Positions 18,329-30,753 of a stretch of DNA of 64,000 nucleotides are shown piece by piece. The notes under the pieces are model-generated. The model searched no databases and had not been told where the DNA came from. It saw only the letters and a program-made list of their open reading frames with translations. Within the stretch, counting starts at the first letter, position 1; every line of letters begins with the position of its first letter. The translations under genes and the position numbers were made by a program. Source of the DNA: Casuarina equisetifolia (Eukaryota > Streptophyta > Magnoliopsida > Fagales > Casuarinaceae); assembly GCA_028551475.1 (NCBI GenBank), contig CM052356.1, positions 11,745,884 to 11,809,883 on the forward strand, written 5' to 3'.

Positions 18329-19947
18329 CAGTCCAGCATCCGTGCTAAATGTCGCTGTCAATTTATTTTATCTTCATGCTTAAGCCTCTTTCATTAGCAA
18401 GTTTCCACGACCCCCGGAGCTGTAGCAGTAGATTTGGAGAAAGGGGATGGAGATTGAAGCCTTGTCCTATAATTTAATTAGGATGGGCAAAGATAATTGT
18501 CCCCGTCATATCCCGACGCCGAAACCACCATTTTGGAGGAACATTGTTTATTTCTTTTTTTTTTTTTTTTTTTTTTTTTCTTTTTTTCAAGAAACAAGGA
18601 CAGTAGCTAATTATAAGGTTCGAGAAACAGAATACTCATAGGTGCTCATTAGGTTGCTTTGAATTGGGCTGTACGAATTAATGATGGTATAGTAGAATAA
18701 AGGCGAAACCTCCGGAATGTTGTGCAAGTTAAATTGGACGGATAGATGCACCTAAAAGTTGTGGGATTGCAGTATGTACGATTTAGTGAACTGGATGTTG
18801 TATTTTCTCCTTTAGTGAGTAAGTAGACACTGCAGGCTAAAGCTGGCTTTCAAGCTTTGCGATGGGGAAAAGGACCGAAAGAGATCAGCAAAATCTAATG
18901 GTGAAGAAAGCAAACTAATCCCAATATACTCCCCAAAAATTGTTGATTGTCCAAATGATTCAACGTTTCTGACTAAAATTTATGAAGGATAGAGCTTTGA
19001 TGCCGTTAGCCCTGATGGAGTTATGTGCCAATCGCTTTCAGTACCCATGTTGAGAATCTATTGACTTCTTTAATTTAGTGCTTGTCATTGCGGATGTCGC
19101 CCCTATCACCCCTTTTAGAATTGATGGCAGAGCTTTCTTTTCAACTGCTGCAGGTCTTTCCATTCCAACTCTTTTTGCTATTCACGCCCCTGCCCAAGCG
19201 ATACTGGTCAAGAAACTACACCGCCAACTCCTACAGTTGCCTCTCTTAAGGACAGATTTTTTTTTAAAAAAAATCTTTTTTAATTTTTTGCACGTACCTG
19301 TAGAATTTAAGACTTTTTGATTTTAAGCCCAACTAATTTATTACTTACTCTAACAGGTAGCTAATAGGTAATTGACAAACAAGACGTGAATTACTTCTCA
19401 GTGAGTGAGATCAATTATCGAACATAAACAAACGAGCCCCATATAACCAATTGAAGCTGAAAACAGAGGAAAGAACCACTTGGGTAGGTAACAGGACAAG
19501 AAAACTTTGTTGTCCCAATTAATCATTGAAAAAAAAAAAGAAGAAGAAAAACTAGTATTGTATATGTGCCAGTGGTGGTAGGCTCCTGAGCATTGTGGCA
19601 CTCTCAGTCCACTGAGCAAAAGCGTACAAAAATATTAAAAAAATAAATCCTCGATTCCAATTTCTGCGGAGTTTCTTCTTCTTCGTTTGCCTTCATTTTT
19701 GTCGAGGGTCATCATTATAAGAAGACGGGGGAGCACTTCCAAATGGTTCTTATGCGGGACACCAGCGGCACAGTAGTAAAATTGTACGCGTATTAATTGG
19801 ATAATGATCACGATGGGGGCACTATTGTCATTTCAATCCCGCCGCCGAGGGCCCCAGCAGCCACCCCAAGTCATCGAAGGCGCGGTCTTCCACACCCCTC
19901 AACAGCCACTCCTTCCTCTTTCTTCGCCTCCGATTTTCTCTTAAGAT
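18329..19947. other. Intergenic: reductase 3' UTR and Myb-gene promoter/leader
   Basis: From 18,329 this should be the reductase 3' UTR; a long T-tract lies at about 18,550-18,580. The middle part is AT-rich with no recognisable gene. From about 19,660 the DNA becomes more GC-rich (for example 'cccgccgccgagggcccc' near 19,840) and ends in a C/T-rich leader, consistent with the promoter and 5' UTR of the downstream Myb gene. The open frames at 19,078-19,320 (+) and 19,398-19,619 (-) show no known motif. Confidence 0.5.
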
Positions 19948-20013
19948 TTGCAGCTCTGTGTGTCCCGCGCTGAAACCCTCCCTGGGGTTCAGAATTTAGC
20001 AAGGAAGAGAAGA

Positions 20014-23000
20014 ATGGTTGAGGAAACGAAGAAGCACCTGAAGGGCTCCATCAGCGAGGAAGACATCTCCACTCTCCTTCAAAGGTTCCATCTTTCTCTA
20101 TCACTTCAACTCTTTCTTTTTGTCTGTCATGTCTGAGATTTTGAATATCTCTATATATGCATATATGTATGGACGGGTGATCTGTCGTCGGATTTTACAT
20201 CGATGTGGATGAATTCTGGTTTGGGCAGGTATACAGCGTCGACGGTTCTGGCGTTGCTTCAGGAAGTCGCTCTTTATTCTGACGTGAAGATCGACTGGAA
20301 TGAGTTGGTGAAGAATACTTCAACTGGGATCTCCGATGCTAGGGAGTACCAGATGCTCTGGCGCCATGTAGCTTATCGTCACACTTTGCTTGATAACTTG
20401 GAAGACGGGGGTCATCCACTGGTCTGTCTGCTGCTGCTTTCCCCTCAATTCGGAGACAATGTATTGTTGTGTGCACTTAGATTTGAATGATGAGGTCTTA
20501 TGGTTGAAGTTGATTTCTGGGTTTGTGGGACTAAACGGGGTACGTGAGATGACAAATACGATAGCATTATGGAAGTTTCTTTTGCATTTTTTAGTCCTTC
20601 TATGGCAACGTAGGATCTTATATCATGGAGTACAATTGTGGCAAGAATCGCTCAAATCTTTGCCCTCAACATGTGATGAAAATTTCTTGGTAATCTAATT
20701 CTTTGGCCATGACGTTCTTGCAAGGAGGGGACTACGAAAGCTGAGCTACTGACATAGAAAGGTGCCAAAAAGTCGGTTGAAGAAGTTGAAGGACTCAAAG
20801 ATATCCTTTTTGATCCCATGAGATAGAGTTTGAGCGATTGGAAAAGAAACTAATGGTTGAATTCAATCCTAAAATGGCTGCATACAAGTACTATTGGCAC
20901 ATAGTCCTTACAAGGAATAGAAATTCGTCAAACGGTATCAGGCTTTTGGATATCGAACGAGAAATATTTTCAATCAACGAATGATTACTCAGACCAAGAC
21001 TCTGGGTTGTGATGTTATCTGTTTAAGTTCTGCCAGATCAGTGTCCTGCTCACTTATGAATTCACTGATGTTTTATTCTTCGAAATTTTTGTTTAAGTTA
21101 CAACATGAATACCTCAGAAATATATAAGGTAGAAATTTTTATCTTCTTACTCACCTGTATCTGCAATGAATTGGTAACAACGTCTAGTCTCACATGAATT
21201 GCTTCCCTTCTTGAGTGATGTGTGCCTCTCATAGAAATCTATTGTTTTGGATAAAATAAAATGTCCATTTCTTGTAGGAGACTTCTTTGTATTATCTTAC
21301 CTCAGAAATAAACATTTTAATATTAAGATGTTAAAATCGGCTTGCAGGATGATGATAGTGATCTAGAGTTTGAAGTGGAAGCTTTTCCCACTGTTAGCAG
21401 TGAAGCTTCAGTACAGGCTGCGGCATGTGCGAAGGTACATTGAGCAAACTGGATACTAGATGACTGCTTGGCTTTAGAATTTGTTGTTTTGCATTTTCTG
21501 GGTGAACAGTTTTATTGGATTTTGGCTTGCTTTGGATAACGGTTATGGTTTTTACACTCTTGGATGGATAAGAACCCTGCCAGTTGTTAGTTAATGGTGT
21601 GCTTTTTCAGCATAAAAGTCTAGCATTATATTTGCAGGTTTCTTCGGGCAATTAGAAAAATTTGTTTGGTAAATATATCACTGTTTAGAAACATATCCTT
21701 ATAGTAACAGTTGAGACACAAAAAATTCTTTCCCACCAGTATCTTTCAGATTCTTGTCTGTATATGTAATTTGAAGGGCTTAATCACAACAAGTTTTACA
21801 ATTGGATAACAAAAATTATGAAGAGAGACTGGGAATCAAATCAGGGCCAAGAAATGTGCCACAAATCCTCTTCCTAAGCAACCCGCATCATATGGGTAAT
21901 TTCTCATTTATAGATTGTGGTGATATCTTGATGGCGTAAGCTATAATCAGGTGGGAGTACCACTGAGGTTTTACAGAAAAATGGTTCGATTAGATATTTG
22001 TGATTACTTGATTTCTGGTGTTGAGTATGTCTACATTAGTTCTCTGTTTAGTTTCCATCTGTTTTTATTAAATTTTAGAATCTCCCTAGAAGGAAGAAAA
22101 TTGAATAGTGGTTAGTCTTTCTAGATATAGATCTAGGCTGGCATGTTATGTTTCACTGATCCAATGGGGATTTGATGTTTTTCAATGATCATAGTGCTTG
22201 AATGATATTCCTCATTATTACTGGTTCACTGATCCGAAGTCCCTCATGCTTAAGTTCTGGGATGACCACTTTCTTTAGGTACTCATTGCTTCGAGTTTAC
22301 CAAGCGAGTCCAGTCTCCCAACCAGCTCAATAGTTGAGGCTCCATTAGCTATAAATATACCTAATGGTCTGTTATCCAGATCCTCTTCTGAAAATTCAGA
22401 AACCACGCGTTCAGTGCAACAGATGAACATAATTGTTCCAGTTTCTGTTCAGAAACAGGTCGTTCCAGCAGTTACACGTGCTGACAAACCAGATTCAAAT
22501 GCATCAGCTAGTGGCAATATGCCTTCACGAAGGAAAAGAAAACCTTGGTCAGATGCAGAAGATGAGGAACTGATTGCTGCAGTGCAAAAATGTGGCCAAG
22601 GAAATTGGGCAAATATTTTGAAGGGAGACTTTAAGGGTGACAGGACTGCTTCGCAGTTATCTCAGGTTCTTTGCCTTACACCACTTGACCCTTTTGACTT
22701 TATATTGTTGTTCTCCTTTTCTGTGGACTTTTCACTTGAATGCTTTTTCTTCATCCATGTGATTAATGCACAGATAGGCACAAGTGTTCCATTTGATTGA
22801 TAGTAGGATTTAATCATTTCCTTAAACAAAACTATAGAGGTAGCCAGTGTCACATGATTGCTTCTGTGATTGATTGAGTTGTTTAATTTCCTATTGAACT
22901 GCTGGATTTATACCATTTTTCAGTTACAACATTTATTTTCTCTTAACTAATTTGGCCATGAATGGATGATGGTGGCCTTATTTGAATGCAAATCACTGCA

Positions 23001-26000
23001 ACATGCCATCAGTTTGATGGGCTTCTAAGCACTCTACTTAAATGGAATTTATTGATAATGCTTATTTCCTTTCTGTTACTTACTCGGTTTCTCATGAATA
23101 ACATTAGTTGGAAGCCGCCTAATGGACAAGGCGTTTGATATGGTAAAGAATTCAACATCAAGGGCATATTTGGATGGCGTACTGCAAATTAAGTTTGTCT
23201 TTGTGTTTTACATAATAGGTTTTTGCACAAATTTATAGTCTCTGATTGGGCTCCTATGCATGGGTCAACAAATGAATACCCAGACTGAGTTTTTATGTTC
23301 AAGTTCATGGCCTTTAATCCTACAATTGATCTCATACCACTTTGTTGCTGATAACTCTTCTAATGAACATATTCATGAACACCTTTGAATTGACTATAAT
23401 TTGCAGCGTAGCAACTAAATTTTCACATAAGCGCAAGAGCTCTAATAGCTTGTATTGATGTGAACTCTGAACTGTACATAACTAAATACTTTTCCATTGA
23501 TAATCACCAGGAACATTGCTAGGGAGCAATTGACGACATGCAACAAAAATGAAAATATCACTTGTATATTCGCCTTATATGACCACACAATATTAACTAA
23601 TATTGATCAATTTTTTTTTTTAAGTTGGGTGTAAATTTATGAGTTATGAAGGGAAATAATAAAGTATTGAGGAGCAGCGTGCTGCCTAGTGCATTTCAAA
23701 ATCAAATATCCAAAATGAGCAGCATGCTGCTCTGGTGTACTTCAAAATGAAATACCCAAAATAAGCAGCATGCCCACATAAGTATTGTGCACTTGATGGA
23801 TATTTGTATGTCACATTAACGAGTTTTATCAGTCGCATTTTTTGAAACTTGTTCTATTTTGTAATGGTCCATTGTCATTTAGTATGGTTGGGATGTCTGG
23901 GTCCCCAGGTTTCAAATCCCTGCAATGGAACTTATATACATATATACACACTTTAGTGAGTGTCTAAATAACTTTGTTAATGAGTCTTTTCTTTTTCTTT
24001 TTCTTCCCCATTTTGTTATCATATTGGGTCAATCAAATTGGTGGACTTAGAAAAAGAGCTTTAATGAAGTGATGAAACTGTGGTAGATAATTAATCCTAT
24101 TTCAGTTTATGTTTATCACAAAAATGAATTGTATCCTTGTGCATTTTCCTCTTGGTGATAGTTCTGTGGTTGTTTTTTTCCCTTAACCTATGTTCTACTA
24201 ACAATCAAGATAATTTTCAAACATGTGATGGGATTTAGGTCATGCCACTGAAACTCAATTTCTGTCAACTCTTTCAAGCTTTCTTTTTCTTCCTCTTTTT
24301 TACTTCTTTTTTCCTGTACATTTTTTTTTTAGTTATTATTTTACTGATTGTCATAGATTGTTTTGATGTTTGTAGAGGTGGGCCATTATTCGGAAGAAAC
24401 CTGCCAATTTAAAGGTGGGATCCAACTCAACTGATTCAAAACTTTCTGAGGAATGGCGTGCTACTCATCGCGCGGTGTCCATTGCCCTTGACGGGCCGGT
24501 TAAAAACTTAACAGCTATACGCCCTGGTAATCCTCTCCATTTTATTCTATCTTTAGCTTCCCAAAGCGTGAGGCAAATAATATACATATTGTTCTTTTAC
24601 ATGGTTTATCTGAAAGCTTCATGGATTTATTTGCAACTTCCACATACATTTCTCTCACTTCCTAATTAAGAATCTTGACAATATTGGTGCTTTACCTCTA
24701 ATGGGGTAACATGTCATTGCTAAACTATATAAGGTGTTTGTCAGTATTGAAATTATAGGTGTCTGTGTTTGTCTAAGGCTAATGTTTTGAAGCTTCTACG
24801 GCTACTTGGTCCAACACTTAACTTTGTCTTAAATTACGTGAATAATGAGGCAGAAAACGTAGTGTGGGTTTTTTAATTTTCTGCTAACCTGGCTGAATAT
24901 GATTTTAAAAAGTTGGCCACATGATGCTTTCTTAGAGGACAAGATAAGTAACTGGTGGTTCCTAAAGCCTTCTTCGCCTAGTGCTACTACATACCCGAAC
25001 TTATGAATTCCCGAGTTCTGATGAACTCTTGTCTGACACTTATTTTCATAATGATTCCGTACTATTTTTGGATTCCTAATATGTTTAACGCAATTGGTTT
25101 GTTGGTATTTTCTTACAATTTGGATGATCTCTCCTTCAATTTTGAACAGCCGGAACAAATATAACTAATAACTCAGTGCTTCCTACTACAACTGGTGAAG
25201 CGTCTATAGTTGCGAAAGAGTTTATACGATCCCATGACCAGTCTCAAGATGGCTCCATTCCAACAAAATCATCTCCCATTGGATCATTGGCTTCCCTAGA
25301 AAAATCTCAAGGTTCCTCGATAAAACCTTCCACAAAGCCTCCTATTGGTTCAGATTCTGCACTACGAGCAACTGCAGTTGCTGCGGGAGCCCGCATTGCT
25401 TCTCCATCAGATGTTGAATCATTTATCAGGGCTACCCAAGCAAAGAATCCCGTTCATATCAAATTAGCAGGTGGTTCTTCGACCAAAGCATCCATGCCTT
25501 GTGGTGGGTCAACTTACTCAGAGACTCAAGCTAATGTACGTTATGTTTGTACTAGTCTTGAAGCCAAACCATATTTGTCCTGTCCCGCTGTCACTGTCGC
25601 AAGTAATGTTCCACATCTTGGTTCTGTAAAAGCTTGCTTGCCAACAGTTGAGGATGCTTCATCAGCTCGAGCCATGTCATCAAGTATGCCATCTGAGCAG
25701 ACTAATGCTGTTAGCACTAGTCTGCTCTCAGAAGTTCATGCAAAGCAAGGGGTTGGGAATACAGATCAGATTAAAGTTACTGAGCCAGACCATGTGCCCA
25801 AAGCAGTCCGATATGATGGAGCTTGTAAATCAGGAAATGCACTGACTGAGGAAGTCAAAGAAGATAAAGCGCGGCCTCCGGACAAGAAAGAGTTGACCAG
25901 AAGGTTTGATGATGCTGACCACCCGAGTAGTTCTCTGAACATGAAAATAGCTGAAAGTAATCAGAAGGCGGTTGTTGACCACTGGGCTGAAAGTAGAGAA

Positions 26001-26060
26001 AACATGAATGAAAGTCGTTTCATGGGTTCTCCTGAAAGTAGACACTCTGTCTGCGCTTGA
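20014..26060 (+). CDS. DRMY1: DRMY1-like single-Myb (SANT) protein
   Basis: Six exons with GT-AG introns: 20014-20084, 20229-20421, 21348-21434, 22279-22665, 24376-24526 and 25150-26060. They make 1800 nt, or 599 aa. The conserved N-terminal part (about residues 10-100) includes 'YTASTVLALLQEVA' and 'MLWRHVAYRHTLLDNLED'. One Myb/SANT repeat spans about 204-258, with the three tryptophans at 207, 227 and 248 and the end 'QRWAIIRKK'; it is split by the exon 4/5 junction. The rest is Ser/Thr/Ala-rich and looks disordered. I recognise it as related to Arabidopsis DRMY1 (AT1G58220) and its paralogue AT1G09710. These are nuclear Myb-like proteins affecting cell expansion and organ-size robustness; annotation pipelines often call them telomere-repeat-binding-factor-like. 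An in-frame upstream ATG at 19,948 would add 22 residues. I prefer 20,014 because MVEETKKHLKG fits the family start. The C-terminus may be frameshifted (see findings). Confidence 0.88.
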
Positions 26061-26872
26061 GGTGAATTGTGAGAACCAGGGTACAGCTGAGAAACAGGCA
26101 GACTTGCCAACAACGATAGCAGATGGATATGGTGAACAGCAGGAAGGAAGACTAGTGCAAATTAATGGGATCTTTTTGGGTTCTATTCTGAATTGTGTAA
26201 GTGGATTTAGATATTACAGAATTAAATAACGAGATTTTTATACCTACAATTGATATACATTTTTCTCATTTTGTTCTGGGTGCGTACGACAATATTATAC
26301 ACACAAAAATAGGGTGAAAATGAAAAAGTAAATATCTATTTCAGAAACTTTTGCATAAACACCTGCAATTAGCAGTCAACCTAGGATAGCAGGAAGCAGG
26401 GGTCATAAACTGCGAATGTGAGATTAATTGATCATCTGCTTCTTCGTTACCTAATTGCCCAATTGCCAGGGCCCTAAAGGTTTCTTTCCTCTCTCGTCCT
26501 TTGTGTGCTTTTACCCCCTCTGAGGTATCTATGCATGGGGCATTAGTACGATGAAGGGTGTTTCTAGCCGGGCCTCTAGAGCGATGCAAACATGGAATGC
26601 TACAGCTTTTCATCCTTTTTTAGTATGTACAAGTTCCTGATCTTGTTATTGAACCCTTCTTCAAATACATTGGTACAATGGGCTTCATCCTCGTACGGCT
26701 AACAAAATGCGGAGTTTTCTCTCTCTTCTCCGGGATTATCTAGAAAGCAGGTGGATTGTTTTTGAATGCATAAAGCTATCAGGATCAAGGGAGAAGACGC
26801 CGAGTAACAAAACAAAAGCAAGAAAGACAAAAAAAAAAAAAGGTTAAAAAAATTGGGTAGAGAATGGTTTAT
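26061..26872. other. Intergenic between two converging genes
   Basis: 812 bp separate the stop of the Myb gene (+) from the stop of the NET2 gene (-). The first about 170 bp remain open in another frame and look coding-like (see findings). The rest should be the two 3' UTRs. An A-run lies at 26,828-26,840. No other gene is visible. Confidence 0.6.
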
Positions 26873-29800
26873 CTACATGGGGAAGCCAGCCACTAGATCG
26901 CTGTATTGTTTCTGCAATGCTGGATTTACACATGGGAATGGCTTTTGCTTCTTCAACTTAACCCCAAATAGGAAAGACCGCAAGGGAACTCTAGCCCCGT
27001 TTGCTGAGTATTTCCTTGAAGCTGAAATCCCAAATTCGTCGTCTATTTGAGCCAGGGTGTTGTCAACCTCAGCCTTCAGTGCTGTCACACGATTGAAGCC
27101 TGCTTGAAGCTCAGTGGAGACCTTCTTGTTCTCCTGTTTCATGTTGAGAACCTCACCTTGAAGCCTTGCCGCCTGATATTCCCCAAGCTCTGTCTTTTCT
27201 ACTCCGGCACCTACCATGGACATCATTGATACCTCATCTTGAAGGTTGCACAGGGACAAGAATCGACCCTGTACTTCGTCTTTCAGTGCCGCACTATGTT
27301 CCAACCATAAAGACAGCTCGGTTTGTGTCTCTTTCAGGTGTCTGTATATTGGTTTGATGTCTGATTGGATGTGTGAATGTGATGATCGGTGTTTGCCACT
27401 TCCTTCTTTCTTCTTTTCCTTTATTTGCAGTAACTCTGCCTGCAAATCCTGGATTGAAGTCTGAAATTTTTGTATCTGATTAATTGAAGTGCTAAACCTC
27501 AGCCAGAACTCCAGATTTTCCTCCAGTAGATCATTGATATCCGAACGGAACTTTTCTACATTAGTCCAAACATCATGGTGGCTATCAACCGGATTTACCT
27601 TCGCATCAACCTCTTTCCCCTTTGCAAGACATCTTTTCAATCTTCTCCGTGGATTGCCCGTTGTTTCTGTAGATTCAAAATATTGTTTGCCTAATAGATC
27701 AGAAAGTGTCTTCTGATGCGAATTTAGAGGTAAAGTGGACTCGGAGGTAGCCGCTTGGCCAATGCTCCCCTGAGAAATTATCTTTTGATGCGAATTTGGA
27801 GGTGGAGTGGCCTCTGACGTAGCTGCTTGACCAATGCTTTCCTGAGAAAGTGTGTTTTGATACAAAGGCCAATTTGGAGGTGGAGTGGCCCCTGAGGTAG
27901 CTGCTTGACCAATGCTTTCCTGAGAAAGTGTCTGTCGATGCAAATTTGGAGGTGGGGTGAACCCTGAGGTAGCTGCTTGACCAATGCTTTCCTGAGAAAG
28001 TGTCTGCTGGTGCGAATTTGGAGGTGGAGTGAACCCTGAGGTAGCTGCTTGATCAATGCTTTCCTGAGAAAGTGTCTTTTGATAGGAAGGCAAATATGGA
28101 GGTGGAGTGGCCCCTGAGGTAGCTACTTGACCAATGCTTCTTTCCTGAGAAAGTGTCTGTTGACGAGAATTTGAAGGTGGAGTGGCCCCTGAGGTAGGTG
28201 CTTGACCAATGCTTTCCTGAGAAAGTGTCTGTTGATGCGAATTTGGAGGTGGAGTGGCTCCCAAGGTAGCTGCTTGATCAATCCTTTCCTGATTTATGTA
28301 TATCTTATACTCGGGTATGGTACTTGTACTTAATTTTTCAAGTAAAGTTTGGATCATCTCGTCTTTTGAGGCTATGGCACTCTTCAGTTCTCTTATCTGC
28401 ATTGCCTGTTCGAAGATGCTATCCCTGTTTTTATTCTCCACTTCAGTGAGCTTCCTCCTTAACAACTTATAATTATGCAGAACTGAGATATACTCTTCTA
28501 GCAGAAGCTTTTCTCTCTCCTCTAATCCCTTTACCAGCAGCTTCTTCCAAATAGTTTGATCATCAACCTCCGCCTCAACATCAAGGGTGCTGTCTGCTGT
28601 CTCAGATATATCTTGTCTCTCATCTTTCACCTTATGTATTGGTTCCTGAGGAGTTTCTAGCATCAAGATGGGGTCTTCAATTTTGGCAGTGTTACTGATA
28701 CCCAGAATGTCATTATCCTTCTTCTCTTCCTCTTCTACTCTCATATCTCTACCCTTATTCAACATCTTTCCTGGTTTCGCATCAGAAACAGCTTTCACTT
28801 TCTGGAACAAACCTGGGTCTACAGCCTCCTCCTTACACTGCTCCGCATTTTGCGACTTCCCCGGAAGATGATCAAGTTCGCGACTATCTTCACTGAGATT
28901 TTTATTTTGGTCCTGCAAACTTGACTTGAGATTTTTAACTTCCCGCAGCTCCTCCTCTAACTCTTTTAACTCGTTGCCCTTAGATTCTGATCTCTCAACC
29001 AGAGTCTTCTTAACTTCATCGGTTTCTGACCGTAGTCTCTCTACCAAAGCAGTCTGAGACAAGACACAAGTTTCCAGAGTAACAACCTTATTTACAAGTT
29101 CGTCAATCTTCTCCACCAGTTCCATCACAGTCAACGAGGTGTTTGGAGTCACGTCGGGTTGCTCCTTAACGTTCTCTAGTTTCAGTCTTGCTTCATGTTT
29201 CTCTTGTTCTTCAGAAGTTATCTCTAGGCTTACGTTCTTCGATTCCATCCCGGTGTCTTCTTGGCCGACCATTTGATTATGTTCATCTTTAAGCTCAAAC
29301 TTCTCGTTGATGTCCCTAATCCTTTGGTGCTCTACCCTTGCCTCATCCGCTGATTGCTCTTGTTTCTCTTGCAACTTAACCAGGGTCTTCTCGCATGATT
29401 TTAGAGCCGTGGCAGCCATCAATGTTCGAGCTTCTTCATCATCTAGAACAACGCCTATGCCAAACTCATCCTGTAAGCTGGTAACTCTTTTCTGCATATC
29501 ATCGATTTGGTTTTCAATTTCCCAGTACCTTTGATACTCCCGCTCATACAAGCTTTGTACAAACTCCTTTTCGGTTTGCATTGCCAAAATGTCTTTCTGT
29601 AGTTTCTCAATCTCTTGCACTGCCCCATTTTTGGTCAGCCCTGAACTTGAAGTAGCAACTGTAGAAGTAGTACTTCTTTTGGGCGCTTCTTTCCTTGAGT
29701 ACAACATAGATTGGCTCCTGGAATCCCTCTCTGAGGTCCTGGGAACTTTTGGGGTGCTTGGTTCCGAGTCAGCCTCAACATACTTGAGCGGTTTCTTTGG

Positions 29801-30753
29801 ACCAGTGTAAGAAGTGGGTGTTCCAGGTAGACTTCCTTCATAATCGTCAGTGTCATTGTCATCCGTTGCATACTGAACGCGCTCCGGGAAAACTGTGGCA
29901 ATGGTGCGGTTTGCATTTTGCAGTTCTCTGGAAAGGTGATCATATCTCTCTGCCAAAGCTCGATAAGCTCGGAAGGCCTCTTCCACGAAGTCTATGAGCT
30001 CCGGCCTCATCCTGAAGTACGTTTCTGCTCTCTGTGCAAAGGACTCCCCATCACTGTCAAGGATTTTGAGCGTGCTCTGTACCTTCTCCTCCAAATCTGT
30101 TAAATTTTAAAATGCATGCCAATCGTTATAACAGTCTCAGAATATATAAATCTATTTCCCAAATGAAGAAATTCAAAAGCAATGAAATAATTCAGCAACT
30201 GATTTTTTTATGAAGGAACTTGTCTTTAGAAGAAACATTGACCATATAGAATTAGAACGCTATAAGACCATCCATATCATAATCATTCTTGATGCTCATT
30301 TAAAACGCATTAAATCTTCCGACGTTTTGTAGAGCTTATTATTTAACAATTTATATCTTGGTGCTCTTTGACAGGATGCACCGTAAGGAGCTGGAATTGA
30401 GGTGAACACAGACCTTCATCCTTGATCAATGGAAACCAGTCAAGAACAAACGAATGAGAGGGAATAGACCAAAGTATACGCATGTAAGCGACCATGTCTA
30501 GCTGTTAATAGGAGAAACTGAGAAGCTTGTAAGCATTCGAACAGAATGCAGAAGTAAATATGAGTGAATCCAAACCTCAATAAAATCGTACTACTCTAGA
30601 TTGATGGGAACAAAGAAACACCCAGATTGATGGTACAAACAGAAAACCAAGGTGCATACCTTGGAGGTTTTCCTCCAGCCATTTTGACTGCTTTGTCCTG
30701 ATGTGGCTTGCCCACCACCAGGAATATGCGTTGCTTGCTGCTCTCTGCAACAT
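26873..30753 (-). CDS. NET2: NETWORKED2-type actin-binding protein (NAB domain, coiled coil)
   Basis: NET proteins bind actin filaments through an N-terminal NAB domain and connect them to membranes; NET2 members are best known from pollen. Two coding exons on the minus strand: 30753-30660 (94 nt) and 30096-26873 (3224 nt), making 1105 aa. Exon 1 encodes the hallmark NAB start 'MLQRAASNAYSWWWASHI' and 'KQSKWLEENLQ'. The NAB domain continues in exon 2 ('FAQRAETYFRMRPELIDFVE', 'AYRALAERYDHLS') to about residue 90. Long heptad-rich coiled coils follow. Residues 634-830 are eight tandem copies of a 24-27-residue unit. The conserved NET2-type C-terminal part (about 870-1105) includes 'LWLEHSAALKDEVQGRF' and 'LRSFLFGVKLKKQKP'. 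Continuing the large exon upstream without splicing would lose the NAB tryptophans, so the two-exon model is strongly preferred. No lesion was seen. Confidence 0.95.
27701..28291 (-). repeat. In-frame tandem repeat in NET2 (8 copies of ~72 nt)
   Basis: Eight consecutive copies of a unit typified by 'QESIGQAATSGATPPP' plus 'NSHQQTLS' fill 591 nt (197 residues). Six copies are 24 residues long. Copy 3 is 27 and copy 6 is 26, because small in-frame insertions replace 'NSHQQ'-type sequence with 'YLPSYQK' and 'NWPLYQN'. All length changes are multiples of three, so the frame is kept. The segment is Pro/Ser/Thr/Gln-rich and breaks the surrounding coiled coil. Confidence 0.95.

Noticed and set aside
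19948..20013. Upstream in-frame ATG extending the Myb protein by 22 residues
   Set aside because: The extension looks like translated leader, while the conserved family start fits the ATG at 20,014. It cannot be fully excluded.
27701..28291. Regularly spaced repeats resembling a CRISPR array
   Set aside because: The units are contiguous, in frame, and encode protein inside a plant gene. There are no unique spacers.
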